64,000 nt of DNA from Prevotella nigrescens. GTDB lineage: Bacteria > Bacteroidota > Bacteroidia > Bacteroidales > Bacteroidaceae. Position 1 is the first letter of the stretch. Every line of letters starts with the position of its first letter. A program made the translations under genes and the position numbers. Where the stretch lies: NCBI RefSeq assembly GCF_031191185.1, contig NZ_CP133465.1:492001-556000 (forward strand). The letters run 5' to 3'. This document shows positions 15,901 to 25,482 of the stretch, piece after piece. The notes under the pieces are model-generated. The model had not been told where the DNA came from and ran no database searches. It saw only the letters and a list, made by a program, of their open reading frames with translations.

Positions 15901-18519
15901 TTATAGGTTGAACTTTAATGAAAGAATCATACTGCGTGGCACAAGAAAAAATGTGTTGCGCTGCTGCTCTTGTGCATTAACTGAAACGATATTCAGTTGT
16001 TGTGCGTTGAACAGATTACGAAGGTTTAAACTCCATTCAACTAATTTTGTCTTATAATACAATTTCGCATTTGCGAGAAAAGTATGTGTATGGTCTTGCT
16101 GCGAATATAAGGTGTTGCAGGCAATACTCCATTTTCTGAACGTTGCCATTATCTTCCCTATTAACATAGCACGAGTTGTAACAATGTCGGTATTTTTACT
16201 GGTGGGTTCTGACATACAGCTACGGTTGATAAACATCTGAATTTCGGTGAGCAAACCTTTTACAGGCGTAATACCTCCCTTCAGAGAGAAACTGCTTTCA
16301 TTGATCTGAAAGGGATAACTAATATCATTTAGCATTTGTGAAGAAGAAAACCGTGTATGACTTATTTTCAAACCAACGTTTGTTTTCTTCCAATAAAAAG
16401 CTTTCGATAACTCGCCACTTAAACTCAATGAATGGGTATCAAAATTCAGTGGAATAAGATAAAGTGCTATGTGATTATTCTTTACCACTTTATTTGTCAT
16501 CATATCGCTGTTCAGATAATTATAGTTTATGCGTAAATTACCAAAGAGTAATTTGAAAGCGTTGGCATAATTGATTTTTGCTGAAAAATAATGATTATTT
16601 GTTGAAGTTATATCGTTTATATTTGCACGAGTCTGCTCGTAGCTGTTACGGATAATAAAAGCTTGCAAAAAATCTTCTGGTTTATTGTCGTGAACCTCTC
16701 TAGACCATTGTAATTGCAGCGAAATATGAGATAACAAAGAGCGTTCTATCGTTAAATTCGGAAGGATATGTAGTGAATGTTTTTTTGGGGTGATATAAGG
16801 AGAATATACGGAGATATGTGAATAAACTAACGGAATATATCCATAGATTCGAAAATGTGCCATAACCGACTGAAACGATAAACCTATTCCAGCTTTCGCA
16901 CGGTTATAATGCATATCGTCACTTAAAGCAAAACTACTTTCTGGAGAAAATAAACCTGAAGAATACAATGCAGTAGTTAGCATATTCTTATCAGCAATGC
17001 CAAACCAATAAGGGTCGAATGTACAATTGCCAAGTCTGATTGTAGAAAGCATCTCTTGTCGCAGTTCTGCGTAATAGAATTTTTGCTTTACTTCTTGCCG
17101 TGCTGTGGGCTGTGGCAAAGAGTTGATTCTCGCTTCTTGTGCTAAAAAGAGCAGCTCACGACTATTGGTAAATTGTAAGTTGAACTGCGTATCCAGTCCA
17201 TTTACTTCGTTCCATTTGTATATTAACCTTAATTTATTATCAAGTGCAAATTCTCTTTGGTTGAGACTTTCGTCAAGTTGTGCAGTTTTTATAAGTTGTT
17301 GTACGAATGGCAACTCTCTATTACAAGTTCCAACCAATTTGTTCATAAAAAAATATCGCGATTTATTTTGTTCGTATTTGAGAAGGAAATCTATATTTCG
17401 GTAATTATTTCCAAATTCAAAACTTCGTTTATGCGTTTTCTCTTGTTGGTTAATATGATAAGTATATTCCATACTTGCGCACCCTTCGGTATTTTCGTTC
17501 ATTGCTATTATTGCATAATTCCATTTGGAATCAGGAGTTTTATTGTATAGTCCGTTTATTGACAATGCCTCACTCTTATTTGTCATATAATCATTCTTGT
17601 TGAGCATACCACTTTGTGGTGTGGGAGAAGAAAGTAAATTACTGGATAGCGAGGTTAAAGGCACGGCATAAATATCTCTTAATTGTTCGCCGCTATTATT
17701 TGCCGAAGCAGTGACAAAAATTTGATGTTTGGCATTAAATAAACCTCCATATAATCGTGCGGTATAAGCTAAATTATCTTTGTTGCCTTCTCTATAACCA
17801 CCACCAACTTCCATTTTTCCAGTCAAAGTGTTTTTTGAATTTGGAGAAAGTTTCACATTAAGTGCTACATCATCTGTAATACGGCTACCCTGCAAAGCAC
17901 GTATGGGCTGATGGTGTTGCATTATGTCTACTGCAATAATATCTTTTGGGTCTATACGTTCAAGTGCTATAGAATATTTTCCCTCAAAAAGATTGCCCCC
18001 TTCTATCTGAAATTCTGTAATTTCCCTACCATTATATAATACTCTTCCTGCATCGTTTATGGTAATTCCTGGTAAACGTTCTAAGGTTTCTCGGAGCTTT
18101 CTGTCATTTTTATCTCTAAAATGAGAAAGATGATAGGTCAGCGTATCGCCTTTGGCATTTATAATCGTCGGTTTTACATATACTTCCTCTAATTCTATGT
18201 TTTGCGATTCTGCAACAAAGTCTAAAGTTTGAGAAATATTGGCTATTTCCTTTCGAATGGGTTTGATATTGAAGTTGGAAATATATAAAACAATTTGCGG
18301 ACTGCTATTTGAAAGTGTAAAAGCATAGTGTCCTTGTTCATCGGTTCTTGTATTGGCAACAATACGTTCTCCTTTTTCTGATGGAATTTTAGCTATAATA
18401 ATGGCACTTTCAACAGGACTTCCATTATGTAATTTTACGCTACCTATAAATTTAACTTGTGCATTACAGATGGTACACAAGCACAAATAGAACAATATGA
18501 TAGTAATGAATTTCATCAA
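15901..18519 (-). CDS. Large outer-membrane barrel protein (TonB-receptor-like)
   Basis: The 872-residue protein has a signal peptide, a carboxypeptidase-regulatory-like domain (about 22-110) and a plug-like region (LERLPGITINDAGRVLYNGREI, about 140-215). A large barrel rich in Tyr/Asn/Ser strands follows and ends in a hydrophobic terminal strand (SLKFNL). It leads the operon and has its own well-formed promoter. The order barrel, GLPGLI, maturase, barrel, exporter, adaptor points to a peptide-related locus, in which this protein may be the surface receptor or translocator. That role is inferred. Confidence 0.8.
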   Translation of the reverse strand: MMKFITIILFYLCLCTICNAQVKFIGSVKLHNGSPVESAIIIAKIPSEKGERIVANTRTDEQGHYAFTLSNSSPQIVLYISNFNIKPIRKEIANISQTLDFVAESQNIELEEVYVKPTIINAKGDTLTYHLSHFRDKNDRKLRETLERLPGITINDAGRVLYNGREITEFQIEGGNLFEGKYSIALERIDPKDIIAVDIMQHHQPIRALQGSRITDDVALNVKLSPNSKNTLTGKMEVGGGYREGNKDNLAYTARLYGGLFNAKHQIFVTASANNSGEQLRDIYAVPLTSLSSNLLSSPTPQSGMLNKNDYMTNKSEALSINGLYNKTPDSKWNYAIIAMNENTEGCASMEYTYHINQQEKTHKRSFEFGNNYRNIDFLLKYEQNKSRYFFMNKLVGTCNRELPFVQQLIKTAQLDESLNQREFALDNKLRLIYKWNEVNGLDTQFNLQFTNSRELLFLAQEARINSLPQPTARQEVKQKFYYAELRQEMLSTIRLGNCTFDPYWFGIADKNMLTTALYSSGLFSPESSFALSDDMHYNRAKAGIGLSFQSVMAHFRIYGYIPLVYSHISVYSPYITPKKHSLHILPNLTIERSLLSHISLQLQWSREVHDNKPEDFLQAFIIRNSYEQTRANINDITSTNNHYFSAKINYANAFKLLFGNLRINYNYLNSDMMTNKVVKNNHIALYLIPLNFDTHSLSLSGELSKAFYWKKTNVGLKISHTRFSSSQMLNDISYPFQINESSFSLKGGITPVKGLLTEIQMFINRSCMSEPTSKNTDIVTTRAMLIGKIMATFRKWSIACNTLYSQQDHTHTFLANAKLYYKTKLVEWSLNLRNLFNAQQLNIVSVNAQEQQRNTFFLVPRSMILSLKFNL

Positions 18520-18604
18520 TTAGCGAGGTTACAATTGTTTATAAGTTAATGTAAGAAACTCTATATTAAAAAATAGAGAAATACACTATGGACTAAAGTT
18601 GCTG

Positions 18605-18636
18605 CAAATGTAAAAGAAAAAAACGTTACGTCCAAA
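18605..18636 (-). promoter_or_regulatory. Promoter of the 18.5-11.8 kb operon
   Basis: On the minus strand: TTTG (18633-18636), a 20-base spacer, TACATTTG (18605-18612). Both boxes match the Bacteroidota consensus exactly. Transcription should start near 18598, about 80 bases before the first ATG. Confidence 0.75.
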
Positions 18637-18993
18637 TTTATCCAAAATATTTTCCATTTTATCTTTCTTTTACCCTTATTCTCTCTTGTTTTCTTATATT
18701 AAAAGTGAGAAATGCTGGTTATGCTCAAAATAATAATAAGAAATTGAAAAATATTAATTACATTTCTCTTCATTCCTTATTAATATTCATCTGTGTTTTA
18801 ATGAAAAAATTTTTAGTGGGTAATTCTGTTTGGTTGTGTTGTGAAGGAAGTGTAAAACAACTTATGAATAAGAGGTAGGAAAGATATTGAGGTTGTAGAT
18901 GATGCGAATTGCACCGCAGGCAAGAAATGTAAATTTCCGCTGCATTTTATTCTTTTTCCATTGGCTTAATTTATAGATAGTGGCACAATGAAT

Positions 18994-19090
18994 ATTTGGT
19001 AGATTGGTTATTCCATCTTACTTTTCAAAAGAACGTCCGTACATTCTTAGAAAAAAGTACGGACGTTTTAGAGGAAAAGTACGGACGTTT
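18994..19090 (+). repeat. Direct repeat copy 2 with an extra hairpin arm
   Basis: Positions 18994-19068 align without gaps to 11556-11630. Here the right arm (GTACGGACGTTTT) occurs twice, at 19048-19060 and 19078-19090, so two alternative hairpins can form. The rest of the 820 bases between 18519 and 19339 holds the operon promoter and no convincing gene. Confidence 0.8.
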
Positions 19091-19338
19091 TTGGGAAAAG
19101 AATAATAGTTTCGTAAATACCTGAATACTATCTATTTATACTTTCAGTAAAAAATACGTTTTTTCTGTGTATTTTTGGTATGAAAAGATGGTATGTGGTG
19201 GGTGATTCCTGCCAACGAATGATGTTGGCAGGTGGGTGTTGCAGTTTATTTTTGTATAATAAAAGTTTATAATGGTTTTGTTGACAGGTATGGGTTTCTG
19301 TGTAGTTTTATTTGTTTCTGCAAGATGGTTGCGTTTTT

Positions 19339-20124
19339 TTATTCTACCGTTATGGTACCGTCTTTGCCTACTTTTAGCTTTCCTTTCTTTGCGGGTTTGG
19401 GTGTATTTTCTATTTTTATGAAGCTTGGTAAGGTTTGGGTATTTCTTTGCTTGCCTGTTTTTTGCTTTTTTGTATATTTTGTTGCCATAGAATTGCGTTT
19501 GCCTTTTGCGGTTTGCTGCCTTTGCGCTGCCGTGTTGCTTCCGTTTCCACGGGCATGTCCGGGCATTGTCCGGGCAGTTTCGATGGTTTCATAATAATAT
19601 TCGTCGTCCGGGTCGGAGGCATCGGCATCATGTTTTCTTGAAGTGTTATAGACGGTATTTCCATCGTAGACGGTTTCCGATGCCATCATTCCGTTGTCGA
19701 ACGTGCGTTTTTTTATGATTGCTCCATTCCGGTCGTATGTATATTTTGTGCCTACCGGCTCTCCGTTCCGGTAGGTTGTCCGTGCATAAAGGGGCAGTCG
19801 TCCCTTATTGTCGGGCGTACTGTAGTATTGCAACATTGTTCCATGGAGCATTCCGTTGTGGTAAGTTTCCATGATGTATATGCGCCCTTTCTTGTCGTAG
19901 ACGTAATACTTGCCTTCTTTTTCGCCGTTCTTGTAGTCGAACTCTTCGAACTTCGTGCCGTCTTGCCTATAAGTAACCCAGTGTCCTTGACGTTTACCCG
20001 TGTCCTTGTTTATGAATCCTGCTGTTTTCAGTTTTCCGTCTGCATAGTGTTCTTTGTATGCTTCCTGGGCTTGCAATGCTGTTGCAGCGAGGAAAGTGAG
20101 CAGAAGTGCCAATATCTGTTTCAT
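19339..20124 (-). CDS. Exported MORN-repeat-like protein
   Basis: The 261-residue protein has a signal peptide (cleavage near LQAQ, residue 20). A run of MORN-2-type repeats follows (YADGKLK, YKNGEKEGKYYVYDKKG, YRNGEPVGTKYTYDRNG, FDNGMMASETVYDGN; about 25-160). The low-complexity tail is rich in Lys, Thr and Ala. Such repeats resemble the YwqK antitoxin-like family but are widespread and give no fixed function. It ends a compact four-gene operon, two bases after the zinc-ribbon gene. The exported location together with cytoplasmic partners is curious. Confidence 0.75.
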   Translation of the reverse strand: MKQILALLLTFLAATALQAQEAYKEHYADGKLKTAGFINKDTGKRQGHWVTYRQDGTKFEEFDYKNGEKEGKYYVYDKKGRIYIMETYHNGMLHGTMLQYYSTPDNKGRLPLYARTTYRNGEPVGTKYTYDRNGAIIKKRTFDNGMMASETVYDGNTVYNTSRKHDADASDPDDEYYYETIETARTMPGHARGNGSNTAAQRQQTAKGKRNSMATKYTKKQKTGKQRNTQTLPSFIKIENTPKPAKKGKLKVGKDGTITVE

Positions 20125-20126
20125 TT

Positions 20127-21509
20127 TTATTTAGCCTTTATCTTGTATTCCTCTTGCAGGGTATTGTATATTTTATATTTTCCGTCTTTTAAATCGAAGC
20201 CGTAAATCTGTAGTATGTCTCTACCTTCGGAACTATCTAATGCTCCACAGAACCATAATTTATTATTGTAAAGCATGACACTCCTGAATTCTGAGAATTT
20301 GTTTAATGCTTGTGTCCATAATGTATTTCCGTAAGCATCGTGCAATTGGAATACTGAACTTGCATCTTCAGAAATCGTGGGTCGGAAAGTAATAAATATA
20401 TAGTTTGAATCGCGATAGAGTATTTTGCCTCCAAAGCCCGTGAACCATGAAGTGAGAGGAGTGGCGCTGACAAGTCGTTCTCCACGTTCTTGGGTGAAAG
20501 TTTTTTGTATCCAATTGTAAAAGCCAAAGTCTTGAGGGTCTCCAAGATGGAATTTTGCATGTATTTTCCATAACCGCAACATTCCACCTTTGCTTGACGT
20601 TTCGCTGACGTTCTCCTCTTGAAGTTCAAGATAAGTAGTGTCTCTTATCTCTCCGTTTAGCTGGTTCGGTGTTAATTCTCTGGCGTATTTAAAAGCCTCT
20701 TCAGTATAAAGCCTATTTGTTGCGGGGAAATAATAGTAGGTTGCCGAAAGATTATTATTAATTATAAATCCTTCTCCATAATCCCTATCTAAGTATTTAA
20801 CCTCCGATATTCCTACATTCATTGCCTCTTTCCCTTTGAACAGCGTTTTAGAAACATCGGTATAAGTTAATGTTTTTGGATCCATCTCGTAAATCGACTT
20901 ATCGTTTAAGATGGAAAAATATCTATGTGCCTGATAGAAAAAGAGGGGCGGCGACTGATCAAAATTCACACGAAAATTATGATCTCTAAGTTCTTTTTCT
21001 GAAAATAACAAACGTTCTTTTAGTATTTTCCCTGATTCGACATCGCGAAAACCATAATAATATCCATCAACGTATTTAGGATTATCGTCCCCATATCCTA
21101 AAGAAAAATCTCGATTGAGTATATAAAAGTAGCAAGGTCTCCCATTATAGACAATCAAACGCACACTCTTATAATCGTCTCTTACACTTATGGCATCGTC
21201 TGACATGCCGAGAAAGCCGCTTTTACTATGGTCTGTGGTGAGGGCACTATAGAATAGAATAAAGACAATTGCAACCGGAGCCAGCATAGCTACGATGCCA
21301 ATCTTGGTTCCCGAACTTAAAAGTTTGTTTAACGATGATGAGGATTGGGATTGATATTCGTAGTGATGATTAACATTAATGTTGATATCATCGTCGTCTA
21401 TATAGAATTCAGTCCCACAACTCTTGCACCTGTATCGTTTTTCGTCTAATTGTTCGTGCTTCTCGCTGCCACATTGTGGGCATTTTATCGCCTTAATTTT
21501 TGTTGCCAT
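20127..21509 (-). CDS. Zinc-ribbon membrane protein of unknown function
   Basis: The 460-residue protein starts with a TFIIB-like zinc ribbon (Cys10, Cys13, Cys28 and Cys31 in CPQC..CKSC). An acidic linker (DDDDI) and one transmembrane helix follow (about 75-95). The C-terminal part of about 360 residues should then lie outside the membrane; its repeating pattern of Tyr/Trp/Asp strands suggests a beta-propeller-like fold. No family name comes to mind. It sits in a tight operon with an SPFH protein, a small membrane protein and a MORN-like protein, so it may be part of a membrane stress or surveillance complex. That is inference from context. Confidence 0.7.
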   Translation of the reverse strand: MATKIKAIKCPQCGSEKHEQLDEKRYRCKSCGTEFYIDDDDININVNHHYEYQSQSSSSLNKLLSSGTKIGIVAMLAPVAIVFILFYSALTTDHSKSGFLGMSDDAISVRDDYKSVRLIVYNGRPCYFYILNRDFSLGYGDDNPKYVDGYYYGFRDVESGKILKERLLFSEKELRDHNFRVNFDQSPPLFFYQAHRYFSILNDKSIYEMDPKTLTYTDVSKTLFKGKEAMNVGISEVKYLDRDYGEGFIINNNLSATYYYFPATNRLYTEEAFKYARELTPNQLNGEIRDTTYLELQEENVSETSSKGGMLRLWKIHAKFHLGDPQDFGFYNWIQKTFTQERGERLVSATPLTSWFTGFGGKILYRDSNYIFITFRPTISEDASSVFQLHDAYGNTLWTQALNKFSEFRSVMLYNNKLWFCGALDSSEGRDILQIYGFDLKDGKYKIYNTLQEEYKIKAK

Positions 21510-21518
21510 CTTTAGGGA

Positions 21519-21857
21519 TTAAGCTTCTTTTGAATAATAAACTGCTAAGAACAACAATATACACTGTATGGAAGTAAGCGTAACGACACCTATCAGCCAC
21601 CAGTTGTTTGCCCATTGTTCCGGTGCAAAGAAGCCTGTAAGAAATTCCAAGGCACCAATTGCAGTGAATATGAAACCAAGACTTAAACGGTGTGTACTCT
21701 CGGCACGTCCTAAGAATGACAGTGCCAGCAACAGTCCGTTTATAACAATTGCACTGCTTGTAAAAAGCAGATTAAGCGGAGAATAAGCCGTAACTATCAA
21801 ACCTACGAGAAGGTTTGTTATGAGTACGATGAGGGCAATTATAATTATTCTTTTCAT
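21519..21857 (-). CDS. Small four-helix membrane protein
   Basis: The 112-residue protein consists almost wholly of four hydrophobic helices (about 3-22, 30-50, 58-75 and 83-107) with short loops, and ends in a charged tail. It overlaps the SPFH gene by four bases (ATGA) and precedes the zinc-ribbon gene by nine, so its translation is coupled to theirs. No family recognised. Confidence 0.75.
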   Translation of the reverse strand: MKRIIIIALIVLITNLLVGLIVTAYSPLNLLFTSSAIVINGLLLALSFLGRAESTHRLSLGFIFTAIGALEFLTGFFAPEQWANNWWLIGVVTLTSIQCILLFLAVYYSKEA

Positions 21858-22873
21858 AACGTTTCAAGTATTTCGTTTTTCTTTTTGTTGTATTCTTCTT
21901 CCGTAATAAGCTGTTCGTCGAACAATTGCTTGAGTTGTTTCAAACGAGCAGTAGCATCTGTTGTTGTAGAAGTAGTGGTTTCGTTTGGCTTTGCAGTATT
22001 ATCTTGTGTATTGAAGAACTCTTTTGCCAACTGAACACCTGCTCCAATTTGCATACCGGCACCGGCAAGTCCGCCTTCAGTACGTACGGCATCGCGCAAG
22101 GCAGCCAATTTTTGTACTCCTGCGTAATCGAGATCCACTTCTGTTGCAGCAAGTTTCTCGGCTGTCATGTCTGCTATTCTGCCGATACGCTCCAAAGTTT
22201 CATCGTCGAAAGTAACAGAATCGATACGGAAGTCGGTAAGAATTAACCCTAAACGCTCTAATTCTTCGGTTGTTTTAAGCTTTAAATCTGCCGATAATTC
22301 CATTAAATGTTTATCCACTTCTGTATATGGATAACTCTTTTCTGCGAGGAAAGAGGTCAGTGGAGCAACAATTCTTGATGATACAAGCTGGCGGACATCG
22401 CTTGCAGTATAGTCGTTTACCGTACCTAAAAGTGTACTAAACATAATGGCAGCATCGTCTATTCTTACAGAAAAGTTACCACAAGCCCCTACTGCAACAG
22501 GAAACTTATAGTTTGGTTCCATATATTTTACTGGTGTTGCTGTACCCCAAAGCACATTTACCAACTCGGCTGTACGGAAGAAATAGAAGCGCATTTTATG
22601 TTCGCTTTCCATTCTTTGAGCCAGATTGAGCAGCGTTGTAATAAAAGGATGGTTATCTGTTTGCAGTTCGTAGGTATCAGGTTCGGTCAGCGTTGCTTTT
22701 ACTTTTCCGTCGTAAACAAGTAAACATCCTTGTCCGGGAGCTACTATTAGTTTACTTGAATTCTTTATTTCGTCAGTCGAAGTTTCTAAGCGATGGAACA
22801 ATATATTGGTGTCTTGTTCTTTCCATTCAATGACGGAACGCATCTGATGTTTGAATAGTTTACTTATACCCAT
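21854..22873 (-). CDS. SPFH-domain protein with C-terminal SHOCT motif
   Basis: The 339-residue protein has an SPFH/Band-7 domain (about 25-230) of the YdjI or virion-core-like type, without an N-terminal membrane anchor. An Ala/Gly-rich segment follows (AGAGMQIGAGVQLA, about 270-285), then a short SHOCT motif at the end (LKQLFDEQLITEEEYNKKK). SHOCT motifs often mediate oligomerisation or membrane targeting. In Bacillus, YdjI acts with membrane-stress proteins and a zinc-ribbon partner. The neighbouring zinc-ribbon and membrane genes support a comparable complex here, by inference. It lies 36 bases downstream of ispG, so read-through is possible. Confidence 0.85.
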   Translation of the reverse strand: MGISKLFKHQMRSVIEWKEQDTNILFHRLETSTDEIKNSSKLIVAPGQGCLLVYDGKVKATLTEPDTYELQTDNHPFITTLLNLAQRMESEHKMRFYFFRTAELVNVLWGTATPVKYMEPNYKFPVAVGACGNFSVRIDDAAIMFSTLLGTVNDYTASDVRQLVSSRIVAPLTSFLAEKSYPYTEVDKHLMELSADLKLKTTEELERLGLILTDFRIDSVTFDDETLERIGRIADMTAEKLAATEVDLDYAGVQKLAALRDAVRTEGGLAGAGMQIGAGVQLAKEFFNTQDNTAKPNETTTSTTTDATARLKQLKQLFDEQLITEEEYNKKKNEILETL

Positions 22874-22909
22874 AGTTTTATTGTTTTATAGATAATGTTT
22901 ATAGAACGT

Positions 22910-24832
22910 CTAAGATTCTTTATTATTGTCTTGTCTCTGGTCGTTTTCGATGAGTGCAAGCAGGTGTTCTACGGCATCTTCTTCGGGAATATTCCGCTCG
23001 ATGCATACCTTTTTGCGGTACAGACTCACCTTCTTCATGCCTGCACCCACATATCCGTAGTCGGCATCTGCCATTTCTCCGGGACCGTTTACAATGCACC
23101 CCATGATGCCAATCTTCAGTCCTGTCATTCCCTTTGTGGCTTCTTTTATGCGTGCAATGGTGGTGCGGAGGTCGTAAAGCGTGCGCCCGCAACCGGGACA
23201 AGAGATGTATTCGGTCTTCACCATACGCAATCTTCCAGCCTGAAGAATACCGAAAGCTGTTTGTTCTACATCGTCCTGCGGAATGTTTCCATTGTTCATG
23301 AGCCATAAGCCGTCAGTCAATCCGTCAATCATAAGTGCTCCCATGTCGGCAGCAGCAGACAGTTGGAACTGTTCCTTTGCCGTTGGCTCGTTTGTGTTAT
23401 TATTGTCTTTGTCCACCGAAAATTGGTACATTTGTGCAAAGACGACAGGGTTTTCCACGCCTGCAATCATCATTTGGTGAACCAATGCACGTTGTTCGGC
23501 GAGCTTGTTCTGGTGTGAACTTACGCAGACTATCACTACTTCGGGGTGGTATTTCAGGCAAGCAAGCAACTCTTCTGATGGCGTTCCATACTTCACAACC
23601 AAGAATTTAATCTTCGATTTTACTGTTCCAATGAACGGAATGGCAGGAGTAGGGAAGATGGGGAATACGTTTTCAGTTGGCAATTCTCCCTTTGCAGCCA
23701 GTTCTATATAGGCGTTATAGTCTATAATATACCTTTGCCCATCTTTCAATTTGGCTGGCAACGTGTCTTTTGTGTAGATGTAATCGGGTGCCGGGAGCTT
23801 TGAAACAATGTCTGCATTGTGTTCTGCCGCATCGTGAGTAGCTATTACTATAGGGACATTATCGCCACCAATGTTTTCCACTGCCTTGGTTTTTCTACGT
23901 TCAGGACGCAGATAATCGAAACCTTTAAAGGTTTCGGCAGGAACAATAATATGCCCTTTCTTCTGGCGAATATAGCGTGCCAAGTATTTTGCAACAGGTA
24001 TTTCGCATTCTGGTTCCTCGCTCAGCGACACGCGGATAGTGTCGCCAATGCCGTCGTTCAGCAGTGCACCAATGCCCACAGCACTCTTTATGCGACCATC
24101 TTCGCCCTCGCCGGCTTCCGTAACGCCAAGATGGAGTGGATAGTTCATGCCCTCTTTCTCCATTTCAGCCACCAAAAGGCGTACTGAGCGTACCATTACC
24201 ACCGTGTTGGAAGCCTTGATGGAGATGACAACATCGTTGAAATCGTGCTTTTTAAAGATACGTAAGAACTCCATACAACTCTCCACAATGCCTTCGGGCG
24301 TATCGCCATAACGCGACATAATACGGTCGGAAAGGCTGCCGTGGTTTACTCCTATGCGCACGGCAGTGTGGTTTTCCTTACATATATTAATAAAAGGTGT
24401 AAGGCGTTCTTCTATCTTTTTTAGTTCTTTAGCGTACTCTTCGTCTGTATATTCCAATATTTTGAACGTGCGTCCGGGGTCTACATAGTTGCCGGGATTA
24501 ATGCGGACCTTCTCTGCATACAGTGCTGCCACGTCTGCAACATTCGCATTGAAATGCACATCGGCGCAGAGAGGTGTTGTAATACCTTCTGAACGCAATT
24601 GCGCATTGATATGTCTGAGGTTTTCTGCTTCGCGTTTTCCTTGCGTGGTAAGCCTTACAAGCTCGCCACCAGCAGCTATAATGCGCTTTGCCTGCGCCAC
24701 ACTCGCTTCGGTGTCGTTGGTGTCTGTGGTTGTCATAGACTGGATTCTGACAGGATTGTCGCCACCCATATCCAACGCTCCAACGTGTGTAACAGAGCTT
24801 TTCCTACGTTCGTAATTGAATAAATCTATCAT
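22910..24832 (-). CDS. ispG: 4-hydroxy-3-methylbut-2-enyl diphosphate synthase, large form
   Basis: IspG (GcpE) carries out the penultimate step of the MEP isoprenoid pathway, converting MEcPP to HMBPP with a [4Fe-4S] cluster. The protein has 640 residues, the long three-domain form known from Bacteroidota, Chlamydiae and plants. It has an N-terminal TIM barrel (about 1-280), an inserted domain (about 290-500) and a C-terminal reductase-like domain with the cluster cysteines (CPGCGRT, then MGCIVNGPGE). The start at 24832 puts the conserved RRKSSVTHVG segment near the N-terminus. It follows purE at a distance of 118 bases. Confidence 0.95.
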   Translation of the reverse strand: MIDLFNYERRKSSVTHVGALDMGGDNPVRIQSMTTTDTNDTEASVAQAKRIIAAGGELVRLTTQGKREAENLRHINAQLRSEGITTPLCADVHFNANVADVAALYAEKVRINPGNYVDPGRTFKILEYTDEEYAKELKKIEERLTPFINICKENHTAVRIGVNHGSLSDRIMSRYGDTPEGIVESCMEFLRIFKKHDFNDVVISIKASNTVVMVRSVRLLVAEMEKEGMNYPLHLGVTEAGEGEDGRIKSAVGIGALLNDGIGDTIRVSLSEEPECEIPVAKYLARYIRQKKGHIIVPAETFKGFDYLRPERRKTKAVENIGGDNVPIVIATHDAAEHNADIVSKLPAPDYIYTKDTLPAKLKDGQRYIIDYNAYIELAAKGELPTENVFPIFPTPAIPFIGTVKSKIKFLVVKYGTPSEELLACLKYHPEVVIVCVSSHQNKLAEQRALVHQMMIAGVENPVVFAQMYQFSVDKDNNNTNEPTAKEQFQLSAAADMGALMIDGLTDGLWLMNNGNIPQDDVEQTAFGILQAGRLRMVKTEYISCPGCGRTLYDLRTTIARIKEATKGMTGLKIGIMGCIVNGPGEMADADYGYVGAGMKKVSLYRKKVCIERNIPEEDAVEHLLALIENDQRQDNNKES

Positions 24833-24950
24833 TTTATATTTTTAGCATTCAGCGTTCAGACTTTAAGTCAGGCAGAACTATGTTGGTTTTCGAGTGTTTT
24901 ACCAATCGTAAACTATAGCTTTCGTTCTGTTATACTTTCGTTCTGTCTTC

Positions 24951-25457
24951 CTAACACTTATACTTATAGTCTTTTATTTCAGCCAATTCCTTGTTGGCTT
25001 TTTCTATTTTCTGCCCTAAAGTAGCCTTCCATTGTTCTACTTTCTTGGCAATTTCTTCATCTCCGAGTGCCATCATCTCAGCTGCTAATACGGCTGCGTT
25101 CTGTGCTCCGTTTACTCCTACGGTGGCAACAGGAATGCCAGGAGGCATCTGAATGATGGAAAGCATAGCGTCTAAACCGTCCAACATACCTTTAATAGGT
25201 ACACCAATTACAGGCAAAGAGGTTGAGGCTGCAATGACACCGGGCAATGCTGCCGCCATGCCTGCACCGGCAATAATCACCTTAATGCCACGTTCTTTTG
25301 CTTCTTTGGCAAACTTTTCTACTGCCGCAGGAGTGCGATGAGCCGAAAGTGCATTCACTTCAAACGGTATTTCGTATTGTTCCAACCACTTGCAAGCCTT
25401 TTCCATGATTGGAAGGTCGCTTGTAGAACCCATAATAATGCTGACCAATGGCTTCAT
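24951..25457 (-). CDS. purE: N5-carboxyaminoimidazole ribonucleotide mutase
   Basis: Class I PurE moves the carboxyl group of N5-CAIR to make CAIR in purine synthesis. The 168-residue protein shows the family's active-site segments: MGSTSDLPIM near the start, ALSAHRTP at about 40 and GAGMAAALPGVIAA at about 70, followed by LPVIGVPI. Length is normal. It follows the PAP2-like gene by 25 bases in the rpoN-PAP2-purE-ispG block. Confidence 0.95.
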   Translation of the reverse strand: MKPLVSIIMGSTSDLPIMEKACKWLEQYEIPFEVNALSAHRTPAAVEKFAKEAKERGIKVIIAGAGMAAALPGVIAASTSLPVIGVPIKGMLDGLDAMLSIIQMPPGIPVATVGVNGAQNAAVLAAEMMALGDEEIAKKVEQWKATLGQKIEKANKELAEIKDYKYKC

Positions 25458-25482
25458 ATATCTTTGTTTTTATTTTTTGTTT

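Noticed and set aside
18801..18878. 25-codon frame upstream of the peptide-type operon as a RiPP precursor.
   Set aside because: It is on the opposite strand to the operon, has no leader motif or double glycine, and no promoter was seen.
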